NCBI GenBank assembly: GCA_017309275.1
Contig: JAFKLT010000045.1
Coordinates: 1 to 64,000, forward strand
Direction of reading: 5' to 3'
DNA: 64,000 nucleotides
From: Sphingomonadales bacterium
GTDB lineage: Bacteria; Pseudomonadota; Alphaproteobacteria; Sphingomonadales; Sphingomonadaceae
Below the pieces are notes generated by a model. That model was not told the origin of the DNA and made no database searches. It was given only the letters and a program-made list of their open reading frames with translations. The translations under genes were made by a program, and so were the position numbers. Shown in pieces: positions 52,142 to 61,450 of the stretch. Positions within the stretch are counted from its first letter, which is position 1. The number at the start of each line of letters is the position of its first letter.

Positions 52142-52918
52142 ATGGTCAGTCCCTTCGCCTTTTCGCACGCGCTCTGCCGCGCCCCAGCCCCTTCGGCCGT
52201 CAACGGCATCCGTGCCGGCGGCGGACCCGACCCCGATTTCGACACGCTTGCCGCCGAGCATGCGGCTTATGTCGCGACGCTCCGCGAGCTCGGGCTGTCG
52301 GTCGAAGTCCTTCCCGCGCTCGACGATTATCCCGACGCGCTCTTCACCGAAGATGTCGCGCTGACCTTTCCCGAAGGCGCGATCCTGTTGCGCCCGGGTG
52401 CGTCGAGCCGCGCGGGCGAGGTTGCGCATATCCGCGAGGCGCTCGCCGCACGTCATCCGGTTCTGCTCGAAATGACCGTGGGGCATGTCGAGGGGGGCGA
52501 CGTGCTGCGCCTTGCCGACCGCGTGATCATCGGCCTGTCCGACCGCACCGACCGCGCGGGCGCCACCGAGCTTGCGGGCCTGCTCGAACGGATCGGCCAT
52601 CGCGCCGAGATTGCGGAGACGCCCGCGAGCGTGCTGCATTTCAAGACGGGGTGCAGCCTGATCGACGCGGGTACCGTCCTCGCGGTTCCGGCGATGCGCG
52701 ATTGCCCCGAATTCGCCGGGCTGGAGGTCGTGCTGACCCCGCTGGGCGAGGAGGGGGCGGCGAATATCCTGCGCGTGCGCGACACGGTGCTGATCGGCGA
52801 GCGCTGGCTGGCGACGCAGGCACTGCTCGCGGCGCGGGGCGTACCGTTTCGCGCGATGGCGACCGAACATATCGCGCGCATCGACGCCGGACTGAGCTGC
52901 ATGTCGCTGCGCTGGTGA
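52142..52918 (+). CDS. Dimethylargininase (DDAH)-like amidinotransferase-fold hydrolase
   Basis: 258 residues from ATG 52142 with GAGGAGGG upstream. The DDAH/arginine-deiminase fold is seen: EDVAL (Glu70-Asp71), a HVEGGDVLR strand (115-123), His166 in VLHFKTGCSL, and the catalytic Cys254 near the end (GLSCMSLRW). It would hydrolyse methylated arginine to citrulline and methylamine, or a related guanidine. No partner genes for arginine degradation nearby. Confidence 0.88.
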   Translation: MVSPFAFSHALCRAPAPSAVNGIRAGGGPDPDFDTLAAEHAAYVATLRELGLSVEVLPALDDYPDALFTEDVALTFPEGAILLRPGASSRAGEVAHIREALAARHPVLLEMTVGHVEGGDVLRLADRVIIGLSDRTDRAGATELAGLLERIGHRAEIAETPASVLHFKTGCSLIDAGTVLAVPAMRDCPEFAGLEVVLTPLGEEGAANILRVRDTVLIGERWLATQALLAARGVPFRAMATEHIARIDAGLSCMSLRW

Positions 52919-53061
52919 CGCATCGAAAATCGCTGTCCTGCACCCTATTGCTGCCCTAGCCTGACCGGCATGATGCAAGCCCCGTCCTCCCGTGCGATTT
53001 ATGCGTTTTCGAGTGAAGTTGCGCAGTTTTCCGCCATTTCCGCCTTTGCGGATTTTGGTCG

Positions 53062-53685
53062 ATGACCGACGCGTCGGCGCGTCCCGAGGTGCAAAGACTC
53101 CTGCTCGGCCTGTTGCTGGCGCTGCTGCTGGCGGCGCAGATCGACCAGCCCTATCCCGAGGTCGCGCTGTTGCAGCACCTCCCGACGATGCTGCTGCTTG
53201 TCGCCTCGCCCGCTTTGCTGCGCCGCTGGCCGCTGTCGACGCCCGCGCTGGCGTGCATCGTCGTCTTCCTGGCGCTGCATACGCTCGGCGGCCGGTACGC
53301 CTATAGCAACGTCCCTTACGACGACTGGGCGCGCGCGGTGACCGGGTCGACCCTGTCCGAGACCTTCGGTTGGGGCCGCAATCATTATGATCGGCTGGTC
53401 CATTTCGCCTTCGGCGCGCTGTCGGTGGTGCCGGTCGCGGAGGTGGCTCGGCGCTGGGGCGGGCTGGAGCCGCGCGGCGCGGCGCTTGCGGCGCTCGGCT
53501 GGGTTCTGGCCATCTCGTGCCTCTACGAGATTTTCGAATGGCTGCTGACGATCGTTGCGGCGGGCGAGACCGCCGATCGTTATAATGGTCAGCAGGGTGA
53601 CATCTGGGACGCCCAAAAGGATATGGCGCTCGCGGCATTGGGTGCGATATTGATCATGCCGTTCGCAGGCAGAGGCAGGAGATAG
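53062..53685 (+). CDS. DUF2238 (YjdF-like) membrane protein
   Basis: 207 residues with about six TM helices. The DUF2238 features are HTLGGRYAYSNVPYDDW, GWGRNHYDRLVHFAFG and YEIFEWLLTIVAAG, ending in NGQQGDIWDAQKDM. These conserved polar residues lie between TMs and look like a binding site, but the function is unknown. The gene is followed after 3 bases by a lipoprotein gene. Confidence 0.8.
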   Translation: MTDASARPEVQRLLLGLLLALLLAAQIDQPYPEVALLQHLPTMLLLVASPALLRRWPLSTPALACIVVFLALHTLGGRYAYSNVPYDDWARAVTGSTLSETFGWGRNHYDRLVHFAFGALSVVPVAEVARRWGGLEPRGAALAALGWVLAISCLYEIFEWLLTIVAAGETADRYNGQQGDIWDAQKDMALAALGAILIMPFAGRGRR

Positions 53686-53688
53686 ACG

Positions 53689-54312
53689 ATGCGGAAACTG
53701 GCGGCGCGGAAATTGGCGACCCTGGCCCTCGTGGCGATGCTCGCGGCGTGCAAACCCGCTGCGGACAAGCCGGCCGCTGGCGAAGACACCGTCGATGCGC
53801 CGCCGATGCCCGAGGCAAAGGCCGATGGTCCGGCTGCCGCGACGACGGCGATCAGCCTCGACGGCGAGGGGCTGCGCTTCGTTGACAAGACCAGCGGCAA
53901 GACCAGCCTGCTCGCTTTCGGCATTCCGCGTGCGCAGGCGGAAGAGGCGCTGGCGCGCGTCGAGGGCAAGGCCGACGACCGTAGCACCAACGAGGAATGC
54001 GGCGCGGGGCCGATGGAATTTACGCGGTTCGACGCGATGACGCTGAATTTTCAGGACGGCAAGTTCGTCGGCTGGTTCCTGGGCAACGAGAATGGCGCCT
54101 CGGAATATTCGACGATGAGCGGCATCGGCATCGGCACGACCCGCGCGAAGGCGAAGCAATCGGTGTCGATCATCGATGTCGAGGACAGCACGCTGGGCGA
54201 GGAATTCAGCATCGGCAGCGGCGAGAATGCCGTCGGCGGGATGTTCGCCGAGCCGGGCGAAGCGGCAAAGATCGAGGCGCTGTTCGCCGGCGCGAACTGC
54301 TTCTTTCGCTAA
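53689..54312 (+). CDS. Lipoprotein of unknown function
   Basis: 207 residues. Basic start and lipobox (ARKLATLALVAMLAACKP, Cys21) predict a lipid-anchored protein. A Pro/Ala spacer precedes a compact domain containing ECGAGPMEFTRFDAMTLNFQDGKFVGWFLG. I recognise no family; the layout suggests a small periplasmic binding or sensing domain. Three bases after the DUF2238 gene, so co-translated. Ends four bases before the stop of the convergent EmrB gene. Confidence 0.65.
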   Translation: MRKLAARKLATLALVAMLAACKPAADKPAAGEDTVDAPPMPEAKADGPAAATTAISLDGEGLRFVDKTSGKTSLLAFGIPRAQAEEALARVEGKADDRSTNEECGAGPMEFTRFDAMTLNFQDGKFVGWFLGNENGASEYSTMSGIGIGTTRAKAKQSVSIIDVEDSTLGEEFSIGSGENAVGGMFAEPGEAAKIEALFAGANCFFR

Positions 54313-54316
54313 GGCG

Positions 54317-55900
54317 TCAGTGGCCCATTTCGGCCATCGACGCCTTTGGTCCGTCGGACTTTGGCGGGCGTAGCAGAAAGACGAGGGGCAGCGCCGCGAG
54401 CGTGACCCACATCATCAGCCAGAAATCGTCGATATAGGCGACCATGGCCGCCTGCCGGTTGATCTCCGCATTGACCATCGCCATCGCCGTGTCGCCGACG
54501 ATCCCGAAGCGGTCGGCGGTCGAGGCATCGAGCAGGCTCGTCGAACTGTTTGTGATATGGGCGACCATATCCTCGTGGCTGCGCTGGATATTCGCGCCGA
54601 GCAGGGTCGTGACGATCGAGATGCCGACCGATCCGCCGATGCTGCGCAGCAGGTTCATCAGGCTGGACCCGTCGGTGCGATATTGGGGCGGGATCGTCGC
54701 GAAGGCCATGGTGTTGAGCGGAATGAAGACGAGCCCCATCCCGATTCCCTGGACGAGGCCGCTGACGATCACCGGCTGCATGCCCATCTCCAGCGACCAG
54801 TGGCTCATCTGCCAGAGCGAAAGCGCGGCGACCAACAGGCCGGTACCGACCATCCAGCGTGCGTCGACCTTGCCCAGCAACTGGCCCGCCGCCCACATCG
54901 ACATCAGGATACCGACGCCGCGCACCGCGAGCACCCAGCCGGTATCGATCACCGGCCAGCCGAACAGATTCTGCAGCATCGGCGGGAGCAGCGCCATCGA
55001 CGCGAACATGACGATGCCGATGACGATCATGAAGCCCATCGCGGTCACCAGGTTGCGGTCGCGGAGCATCTGCCGGTTGAACAGCGTCTCGCGGCCGGTG
55101 ACCAGGTGAATGACGAACATCCAGAGACAGGCGACCGACACGCCGAGCTCGATCCAGATCTCGGTGCTGTCGAACCAGTCCTTTTGCGCGCCGCGATCGA
55201 GCATGAGCTGGAGCGAGGCGAGGCCCAGCGCGAGCATCGAAAAGCCGAACAGGTCGAACTTTCGCTGCCGCGTCTTCGTGGCGGGGAGCAGCGCCCACAT
55301 CAGCGCCAGCGTCACCAGTCCGACGGGCAGGTTGACGTAGAAGACCCAGCGCCAGTTCACCGACTCGGTCAGCCAGCCGCCCAGCACGGGTCCCATGATG
55401 GGCCCGATCATGATGCCCATTCCCCAGATCGACATCGCCCGGGCGTGGCGTTCGGGCGGATTGATGTCGAGCATCACCGACTGGCTGAGGGGGCCGATGA
55501 ACGCGCCGCTGATCCCCTGGAGGAAGCGGAAGATCACCATTTCCTCCAGATTCTGCGCCGCGCCGCAGGCCATCGAGGCCATGATGAAGCCGGTGACGGC
55601 GCCCAGGAACAGGCGGCGGCGGCCGATCCGGTCGGCGAGCCAGCCGGTGATCGGCATCGCGACGGCGGCGGCGATGATGTAGCTGGTCAGCACCCAGTTG
55701 ACCGTCTCGCTCGTCGCGCCGAGTGCCGCGCGCATGTGCGGGATCGCGACGTTGGCGATTGTCGTGTCGAGGATCTGGATGATCGATGCGCCCATCACCG
55801 CCACCGTCAGCAGGCCGCGATAGCGAATCTGCTCGTGCAGCGGGATTGAGTCGTCGACCGGCGCCGCGGGCGACCGGCGGGAAAGGGCGCGGCTCGGCAT
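54317..55900 (-). CDS. emrB: DHA2-family drug:H+ antiporter (EmrB-like)
   Basis: 527 residues with 14 predicted TM segments, typical of DHA2 major-facilitator pumps. Visible are motif A (GWLADRIGRRRLFLGAV), motif C (GPVLGGWLTESVNWRWVFYVNLP) and the first-TM MGASIIQILDTTIANVAIPHM. It exports hydrophobic drugs through a tripartite complex with the adjacent HlyD protein and an outer-membrane channel not in this window. Four bases follow the EmrA gene. Confidence 0.92.
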   Translation of the reverse strand: MPSRALSRRSPAAPVDDSIPLHEQIRYRGLLTVAVMGASIIQILDTTIANVAIPHMRAALGATSETVNWVLTSYIIAAAVAMPITGWLADRIGRRRLFLGAVTGFIMASMACGAAQNLEEMVIFRFLQGISGAFIGPLSQSVMLDINPPERHARAMSIWGMGIMIGPIMGPVLGGWLTESVNWRWVFYVNLPVGLVTLALMWALLPATKTRQRKFDLFGFSMLALGLASLQLMLDRGAQKDWFDSTEIWIELGVSVACLWMFVIHLVTGRETLFNRQMLRDRNLVTAMGFMIVIGIVMFASMALLPPMLQNLFGWPVIDTGWVLAVRGVGILMSMWAAGQLLGKVDARWMVGTGLLVAALSLWQMSHWSLEMGMQPVIVSGLVQGIGMGLVFIPLNTMAFATIPPQYRTDGSSLMNLLRSIGGSVGISIVTTLLGANIQRSHEDMVAHITNSSTSLLDASTADRFGIVGDTAMAMVNAEINRQAAMVAYIDDFWLMMWVTLAALPLVFLLRPPKSDGPKASMAEMGH

Positions 55901-55903
55901 GCC

Positions 55904-57013
55904 CTATTTGTCCGAGGTAAAGACCCGAACGTCCGCCGACAGGCCGGCGATCATGTCGCGCGAGGGCTTTTCGTCGAAGGCGATGCGGACGGGGACGCGC
56001 TGCGTGACCTTGACCCAGTTGCCGGTCGCGTTCTGGGCCGGCAGCACCGAAAACTCGCTGCCCGTCCCGGCGCCGATCGTCAGCACATGGCCGCGGATCC
56101 GGACGCCGGGATAGGCGTCGAAGCTGATCTCGGCGCGCTGTCCAACGCGCATGTTGGCCAGGTCGGTTTCCTTGAAATTCGCCTCGACCCACGGATGCTG
56201 CGTATCGACGATCGTCACCGCCGGCAGCCCGGCGACCATCATCTGGCCGATCAGCAGCCGGTCCGACTGCGCGATTCGGCCCGCGCTGGGCGCCCGCACC
56301 TCGGTCCGGCCGAGATTGACCTGCGCCTGCGCGCGCTGGACCTTGGCGGCCTCGACCTGTGGATTGACGCCGCTCGACGGGCCGGCAGCGAGCTTCGTCC
56401 GCGCTTCGGCGGCTGCGGCCTCGGCCTGACGGACGCGTTCGCGCGCCTGCGTCACGGCATGGCGCGACGCGTCATAGGCGGCCTTGGTGGTAAAGCCCTT
56501 TTCCATCAGCGCCGCCTGACGCTCGAAATTCACCTGCGCGAAGGCGACATCTTCGCGGGCGGCGGCGATGTCCACCGCCGACGTGTTGGCGCTGGCCGAC
56601 AGATTGCCGACCTCGACCTGCGCGGCGTCGATCGCGGCCGTCGCCTGCGCGACATTGAGGGCGTAAGGCTCGCCGTCGATGCGGAACAGCAGCTGCCCGG
56701 CATTGACCATCTGGCCGTCCTTGACCGCCACTTCGGTGATGCGGCCGCCGACTTCGGCGGCGATCGAAACCTTGTCCATCTGGACATAGGCGTTGTCGGT
56801 CGACACCGATCCGCCGCTGGTCAGCCAGTACCAGCCACCCACGGCGATCAGCACCGCGGGAAGGCCGAACATCAATATGCGGGTGCGCCAGCTCGGCCTG
56901 GCCTGCGGATCGCCCTCGGCCGCTGACACGGGCGGCGGCACGGGATCGGCCTTTGGCGCGCGCGCCGGTGCCGCGTCTTCGGCTTTCGGGCGGGAAGGGG
57001 AGAGCTGGTCCAT
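55904..57013 (-). CDS. emrA: HlyD/EmrA-family membrane fusion protein
   Basis: 369 residues from ATG 57013, overlapping the MarR stop (ATGA). A cytosolic Pro-rich N-terminus, one TM at about 43-62 (ILMFGLPAVLIAVGGWYWL), and then the lipoyl/barrel-sandwich halves (VGGRITEVAVKDGQMVNAGQLLF and VRAPSAGRIAQ). The coiled-coil hairpin lies in between. Forms the periplasmic adaptor of the EmrB pump. Confidence 0.92.
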   Translation of the reverse strand: MDQLSPSRPKAEDAAPARAPKADPVPPPVSAAEGDPQARPSWRTRILMFGLPAVLIAVGGWYWLTSGGSVSTDNAYVQMDKVSIAAEVGGRITEVAVKDGQMVNAGQLLFRIDGEPYALNVAQATAAIDAAQVEVGNLSASANTSAVDIAAAREDVAFAQVNFERQAALMEKGFTTKAAYDASRHAVTQARERVRQAEAAAAEARTKLAAGPSSGVNPQVEAAKVQRAQAQVNLGRTEVRAPSAGRIAQSDRLLIGQMMVAGLPAVTIVDTQHPWVEANFKETDLANMRVGQRAEISFDAYPGVRIRGHVLTIGAGTGSEFSVLPAQNATGNWVKVTQRVPVRIAFDEKPSRDMIAGLSADVRVFTSDK

Positions 57014-57453
57014 CAGGCGGTCTCTTTTTGGCATTCGCGGCGGGAGAGATTGGCGCGCACGCGCTCGACGAGCGCGATGAGCTGGTCGCGTTCGTCGGCG
57101 TTCAGGCCTTCGGTCGCGTCTTCGGTGAGCTGTTCGGCCACGCTGCGCATTTCGTTGAGCAGGTCGGCGGCGCGCGGGGTCAGGTAGAGCTGCCAGGCGC
57201 GGCGGTCGGTCGGGTCGGGCCGCCGTTCGACAAGGTCGGCCTCGGCAAGCCGGTCGACCATGCGCGACAGGGTGATCGGTTCGACCTCGATCAGTTCGGC
57301 GAGCGGTCCCTGCCGAATGCCGGCGTGGCGCTTCAGATAGGTGATCAGCCGCCATTGCAGCGCGGTGATGCCGCTGCTGCGGGTGCGCGCGTTGAAGGCG
57401 CGGCGAAACAGGCGTGCACTGTCGTTAAGCAGGAAGCCGATCGTCTCGCTCAT
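57013..57453 (-). CDS. MarR-family transcriptional regulator
   Basis: 146 residues from ATG 57453; an earlier TTG at 57489 would extend across the operator. The winged helix is clear (ITALQWRLITYLKRHAGIRQGPLAELIEVEPITLSRMVDRLAEADLVERRPDPTDRRAW). It is the first gene of the MarR-EmrA-EmrB operon and very likely represses it through the palindrome 15-26 bases upstream of its start; release by a ligand would induce efflux. Confidence 0.93.
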   Translation of the reverse strand: MSETIGFLLNDSARLFRRAFNARTRSSGITALQWRLITYLKRHAGIRQGPLAELIEVEPITLSRMVDRLAEADLVERRPDPTDRRAWQLYLTPRAADLLNEMRSVAEQLTEDATEGLNADERDQLIALVERVRANLSRRECQKETA

Positions 57454-57467
57454 GGCAGCACATATAA

Positions 57468-57479
57468 TAGCAATTGCTA
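57468..57479. promoter_or_regulatory. MarR operator palindrome
   Basis: TAGCAATTGCTA is a perfect 12-bp palindrome, flanked by AT-rich sequence (TATAA and CTATATT). It lies 15-26 bases upstream of the MarR start and about 105 bases from the divergent isomerase gene. It resembles SlyA/MarR half-site sequences (TTAGCA). Confidence 0.65.
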
Positions 57480-57584
57480 CTATATTCAATTGATGCTTTG
57501 CTGCATCTGCGAAACATCTGATCTGGTGTTAAAATTCTCCGTGGCGCGCTTGCGCGGCGCGGGTTTTTTGGCAGGATGAGTGTC

Positions 57585-58232
57585 ATGACTTTGCACGCCG
57601 ACCTCTTCTGGTCCTTTCGCTCGCCGTACAGCTACCTGGCTATCGGCCGTTATCGCTCGCTGGCTGCGAGCCATGATGTCGTGATCAATCTGCGGCCGGT
57701 CTATCCGCTTGCGATCCGCCAGCCCGACTTTTTCGAGCGCAACCATCCGAACTGGCTGAGCTATACGATGCGCGACATGATCCGCGTGGCGCAGTTCCAC
57801 GGAATTCCCTTCGGTCCCCCGCGGCCCGATCCGATCGTCCAGAATGTCATGACGCGGGAGATCGCGGCCGAGCAGCCCTATATCTATCGCCTGACGCGGT
57901 TGGGCCAGGCCGCGTCGCGGCGCGGCAAGAGCCTGGCGTTCGCGCACGAAGCCGCACAGCTTATCTGGGGCGGCGCGCAGGACTGGCACCTGGGGGATCA
58001 TCTGGCGGGCGCCGCGCGTCGCGCCGACCTGAACCTGGCCGAGCTCGATGCCGAGGCGGAGGCCGATGCCGAAGCGCTGGACAATGAGATTGCGGCGAAT
58101 CAGGTCGCGCTGGAGATCGCGGGCCATTGGGGTGTGCCGACGCTGGTGTTCGATGGCGAACCCTTCTTTGGTCAGGACAGGATCGAAATGGCGAAATGGC
58201 GGATGGAGCAGAAGGGGCTGCAGCCGCGCTGA
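57585..58232 (+). CDS. DsbA-family 2-hydroxychromene-2-carboxylate isomerase-like protein
   Basis: 215 residues from ATG 57585, with AGGA 8 bases upstream (ATG 57576 is too close to it). The GST-kappa/DsbA fold has the active Ser motif FWSFRSPYSYLA in place of a CXXC, and a cis-Pro GVPTLVFDGEPFFGQDRI. NahD enzymes isomerise chromene intermediates of naphthalene degradation with glutathione. No aromatic pathway genes adjoin, so the physiological substrate is open. Divergent from the MarR operon. Confidence 0.82.
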   Translation: MTLHADLFWSFRSPYSYLAIGRYRSLAASHDVVINLRPVYPLAIRQPDFFERNHPNWLSYTMRDMIRVAQFHGIPFGPPRPDPIVQNVMTREIAAEQPYIYRLTRLGQAASRRGKSLAFAHEAAQLIWGGAQDWHLGDHLAGAARRADLNLAELDAEAEADAEALDNEIAANQVALEIAGHWGVPTLVFDGEPFFGQDRIEMAKWRMEQKGLQPR

Positions 58233-58274
58233 TCGGCCTTGCCCAACCGCGCGGCATGAGCGCATAGGCGGCGC

Positions 58275-59027
58275 ATGACGACCGAACCGCAATTTTTCGA
58301 GGCACGCGACGGCGTGCGGCTGGCGTGGCGCGAGATGGGGGAGGGACGCCCGGTTGTGCTGTTGCACGGGCTGTTCTCGAACGCCGAGGTCAACTGGATC
58401 AAGTTTGGCACGGCAGAACGGATCGCGCGCGAAGGATTTCGCGTGATCATGCCCGATCTGCGCGTCCATGGATCGAGCGACGCGCCGCACGAGCCGGAGC
58501 AGTATCCGGCCGATGTGCTCGTCCGCGATCTGGAAGACCTGGTGGCGCATCTGGGCCTGTCCGATTTCGACCTCGGCGGCTTTTCGTTGGGTGCGCGGAC
58601 CAGCACGCGCGCCGTTGTCGCTGGGATGCGACCGCGGCGCCTGATCCTCGGCGGAATGGGGCTGGCCGGGCTGGCCGGCTGGGCAAAACGCGGGCAGTTC
58701 TTTCAGCGCGTCATCGCGGACTATGAAACCGCGAAGCGCGGCGACGACACCTGGCTGTCGATCCAGTTCATGAAGACGATGAAGATCGACCGCGTCGCGG
58801 CGAGCCTGCTGCTGGACAGTTTCACCGATACCACGCCCGAGATGTTGAGCGCGCTGACGATGCCGACGCTGCTGGTCTGCGGCGAACAGGATCAGGACAA
58901 TGGATCGGCGGAGGAACTCGCCGCCGTACTGCCCGACGCGCGGCTTGCGACGATCCCCGGCACGCATATGTCGAGCGTGACGCAGCCCGAAATGGGCGAG
59001 GCGATGGCGGCGTTTCTGGCGGCTTGA
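58275..59027 (+). CDS. Alpha/beta-fold hydrolase
   Basis: 250 residues. The nucleophile Ser104 is in the elbow GGFSLGA, with oxyanion HGLFSNAEVNW, Asp in the GEQDQDNG loop, and His in GTHMSSV near the end. The catalytic triad is complete, so activity is likely. Substrate unknown: esterase, lactonase or haloalkane-type. It follows the isomerase gene by 42 bases and may share its transcript. Confidence 0.87.
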   Translation: MTTEPQFFEARDGVRLAWREMGEGRPVVLLHGLFSNAEVNWIKFGTAERIAREGFRVIMPDLRVHGSSDAPHEPEQYPADVLVRDLEDLVAHLGLSDFDLGGFSLGARTSTRAVVAGMRPRRLILGGMGLAGLAGWAKRGQFFQRVIADYETAKRGDDTWLSIQFMKTMKIDRVAASLLLDSFTDTTPEMLSALTMPTLLVCGEQDQDNGSAEELAAVLPDARLATIPGTHMSSVTQPEMGEAMAAFLAA

Positions 59028-59126
59028 TCCCGGCGGCTCTCGCGGCTTGACCGCATCGGCGGCTAGGTCCAGATTACGCGCCATCGCGCCACAGAGCGCA
59101 TCAGAATATCCAGAGGACGCACCCCC

Positions 59127-60989
59127 ATGAAAGCCATGATTTCGACGCTGTCGCTTGCCCTGTCGCTCGCGCTTGCGGCGCCGGCCGCCGCGCAGGCCGA
59201 CCAAAATGCCGCCCCCGCTGCGGCCCCTACCGCCGCCCCCACCGCCGCCCCCACCGCCGCCGATGCCGATGCCTTCATCGCCTCGGTCGAAAAGGACCTG
59301 TTCGACTATACGGTCGAGGCCAGCCAGGTGAACTGGGTCAATGCGACCTATATCACCGAGGATACCGACGCGATGGCGGCGCGGATCAACGCGGTCGGCA
59401 CCGAAAAGTCGGTGAAATATGCGCTCGAGGCCGCCAAATATATGGCGGTTCCGGGCCTGAATGCCGACACCAAGCGCAAGCTGGACATATTGCGGACCGG
59501 CATCGTTCTGCCGGCGCCGACGACGCCGGGCGCCGCGACCGAGCTCAACCGGATCGCCACCGACCTGCAGTCGAAATACGGCAAGGGCCGCGGCACGCTG
59601 GACGGCAAGGAAATCTCCGGCTCCGACATCGAGGCCGAGATGGGCAATCTGAAGCGCACACCCGCCGAATTCGCCGAGATGTGGACGAGCTGGCACAATA
59701 ATGTCGGTGCGCCGATGAAGGACGATTATGCCAAGATGGTCGGCATCGCGAACGATGGCGCGAAGGAGCTGGGCTTTGCGGACACGGGCGCGATGTGGCG
59801 TTCGGGATACGACATGCCGCCCGAGGAGTTCGCCAAGGTCACCGAACAGATCTGGCAGGACATGAAGCCGCTGTATGTCGCGCTGCACACCTATGTCCGC
59901 TGGAAGCTGAACGAGAAATATGGCGACGCCGTGCAGCCCAAGACGGGCCCGATCCGCGCCGACCTGCTCGGCAATATGTGGGCGCAGGAATGGGGGAATA
60001 TCTATCCGCTCGTCGCGCCCGCGGGCACCGGCGACCTTGGCTATGACATCGGCGACCTGCTGGCCGAAAAGGGCAAGGGGCCGCTCGACATGGTCAAGGC
60101 GGGCGAGAATTTCTATTCCTCGCTCGGCTTTGCCGGGCTTCCCGAAACCTTCTGGAAGCGCAGCCAGTTCACCAAGCCCGCCGACCGCGAAGTCGTGTGC
60201 CACGCATCGGCGTGGGACGTCGACAACAAGGACGATATCCGCATCAAGATGTGCATCAAGGTGAATGCCGACGACTTCGTCACCATTCACCACGAGCTTG
60301 GCCACAATTATTATCAGCGCGCCTATAACAAGCAGCCGTTCCTCTATCTGAACGGCGCGAACGATGGTTTCCACGAAGCCATCGGCGATTTCGTCGCGCT
60401 GTCGATCACGCCGCAATATCTGGTCGACATCGGCCTGCTCGACAAATCGAAGGTGCCGAGCGCCGACAAGGACATCGGGCTGCTGCTGCGGCAGGCGATG
60501 GACAAGGTCGCCTTTCTGCCCTTCGGTCTGCTCGTCGACCGCTGGCGCTGGGGCGTCTTCGACGGATCGATCAAGCCCGCCGACTACAACAAGGCGTGGA
60601 CCGACCTGCGCAAGCAATATCAGGGCATCGTGCCGCCGGGCGAGCGGCCGGCGAACGCGTTCGATGCGGGCGCGAAATTCCACATTCCGGGGAACACGCC
60701 CTACACCCGCTATTTCCTGGCGCGCGTGCTGCAGTTCCAATTCTATCAGGCCGCGTGCAAGCAGGCCGGATGGAAGGGACCGCTCCATCGCTGTTCCTTC
60801 TATGGCAACAAGGACGTCGGCGCGAAGCTGAACGCGATGCTCGAAATGGGTGCGTCGAAGCCGTGGCCCGATGCGCTGCAGGCGTTCACGGGCAGCCGCG
60901 AAATGTCGGGCAAGGCGATGGCCGAATATTTCGCGCCGCTGAAGAAATGGCTGGACCAGCAGAACAAGGGCAAGCCGTCGGGCTGGTAA
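59127..60989 (+). CDS. M2-family peptidyl-dipeptidase (ACE-like), exported
   Basis: 620 residues. Signal peptide LSLALSLALAAPAAAQ, then three tandem AAPT units made by a 12-bp DNA repeat. The zinc motif is HELGH (389-393) in FVTIHHELGHNYYQRAY, followed by a GFHEAIGDFV ligand Glu about 24 residues on. Peptidase M2 family, rare in bacteria but found in some sphingomonads and xanthomonads. It would release dipeptides from peptide C-termini in the periplasm. Confidence 0.93.
   Translation: MKAMISTLSLALSLALAAPAAAQADQNAAPAAAPTAAPTAAPTAADADAFIASVEKDLFDYTVEASQVNWVNATYITEDTDAMAARINAVGTEKSVKYALEAAKYMAVPGLNADTKRKLDILRTGIVLPAPTTPGAATELNRIATDLQSKYGKGRGTLDGKEISGSDIEAEMGNLKRTPAEFAEMWTSWHNNVGAPMKDDYAKMVGIANDGAKELGFADTGAMWRSGYDMPPEEFAKVTEQIWQDMKPLYVALHTYVRWKLNEKYGDAVQPKTGPIRADLLGNMWAQEWGNIYPLVAPAGTGDLGYDIGDLLAEKGKGPLDMVKAGENFYSSLGFAGLPETFWKRSQFTKPADREVVCHASAWDVDNKDDIRIKMCIKVNADDFVTIHHELGHNYYQRAYNKQPFLYLNGANDGFHEAIGDFVALSITPQYLVDIGLLDKSKVPSADKDIGLLLRQAMDKVAFLPFGLLVDRWRWGVFDGSIKPADYNKAWTDLRKQYQGIVPPGERPANAFDAGAKFHIPGNTPYTRYFLARVLQFQFYQAACKQAGWKGPLHRCSFYGNKDVGAKLNAMLEMGASKPWPDALQAFTGSREMSGKAMAEYFAPLKKWLDQQNKGKPSGW
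59223..59258. repeat. 12-bp tandem repeat inside the M2 peptidase gene
   Basis: Three copies of GCCCCCACCGCC (first one with one change) encode A-P-T-A just after the signal peptide. A linker of variable length is expected here; copy number may differ between strains. Confidence 0.7.
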
Positions 60990-61060
60990 GCGGCGGCACG
61001 GACACAAGATGCGAGGGCCGGGGCAGCGATGCTCCGGCCTTTTGCATTGCGCCGTGAGCC

Positions 61061-61402
61061 CTAGGCGTCCTCCCCTGGAAGCGCCTCGACAGCCTGTTTG
61101 AACCGGGCGAGCCGCGTCGTCGCAGCGGCGGCGTGCGGGCCGATCCAGCGGTCGTGGATATCCTGGATCGGCATGGCGTTGAGGTGATTCCAGCGTTCGC
61201 GGCCACGGCGTTCGGCGATGACCAGCCCGGCATCCTCCAGCACCTTCAGATGCTGCATCACCGTGCAGCGGTCGATGTCGGCGAAATGGCCACACAGCGC
61301 GCCGGTGGTGAGCGGCTGGTCGCGCAGATCGTCCAATATCTGTCGCCGGATCGGCGAGGCGAGCGCCTTGAAAGTTGCGTCGAACTGGTCGTGAATTGAC
61401 AT
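61061..61402 (-). CDS. ArsR-family transcriptional regulator
   Basis: 113 residues from ATG 61402. Winged helix LASPIRRQILDDLRDQPLTTGALCGHFADIDRCTVMQHLKVLEDAGLVIAERRGRERWNHLN. No paired cysteines for metal sensing, so the ligand is probably not arsenic. The start lies inside the palindrome 61401-61420; no SD is evident. It is divergent from an SRPBCC/AHSA1 gene, a common pairing in which the ArsR protein controls the operon. Confidence 0.9.
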   Translation of the reverse strand: MSIHDQFDATFKALASPIRRQILDDLRDQPLTTGALCGHFADIDRCTVMQHLKVLEDAGLVIAERRGRERWNHLNAMPIQDIHDRWIGPHAAAATTRLARFKQAVEALPGEDA

Positions 61403-61420
61403 GTTATATAAATATAACAT
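61401..61420. promoter_or_regulatory. ArsR operator palindrome
   Basis: ATGTTATAT-AA-ATATAACAT is a perfect 9+9 inverted repeat between the ArsR and SRPBCC genes. It contains the ArsR start codon and is strikingly AT-rich in a GC-rich genome. Ideal position for autoregulation and control of the divergent gene. Confidence 0.75.
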
Positions 61421-61450
61421 AAAAGGATGCGACTCAAGCGGAGAGTGAGC

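Noticed and set aside
57486-61295. A 1,269-codon open frame on the minus strand
   Set aside because: It covers the isomerase, hydrolase and M2 peptidase genes in antisense. These show complete motifs; the long frame shows none.
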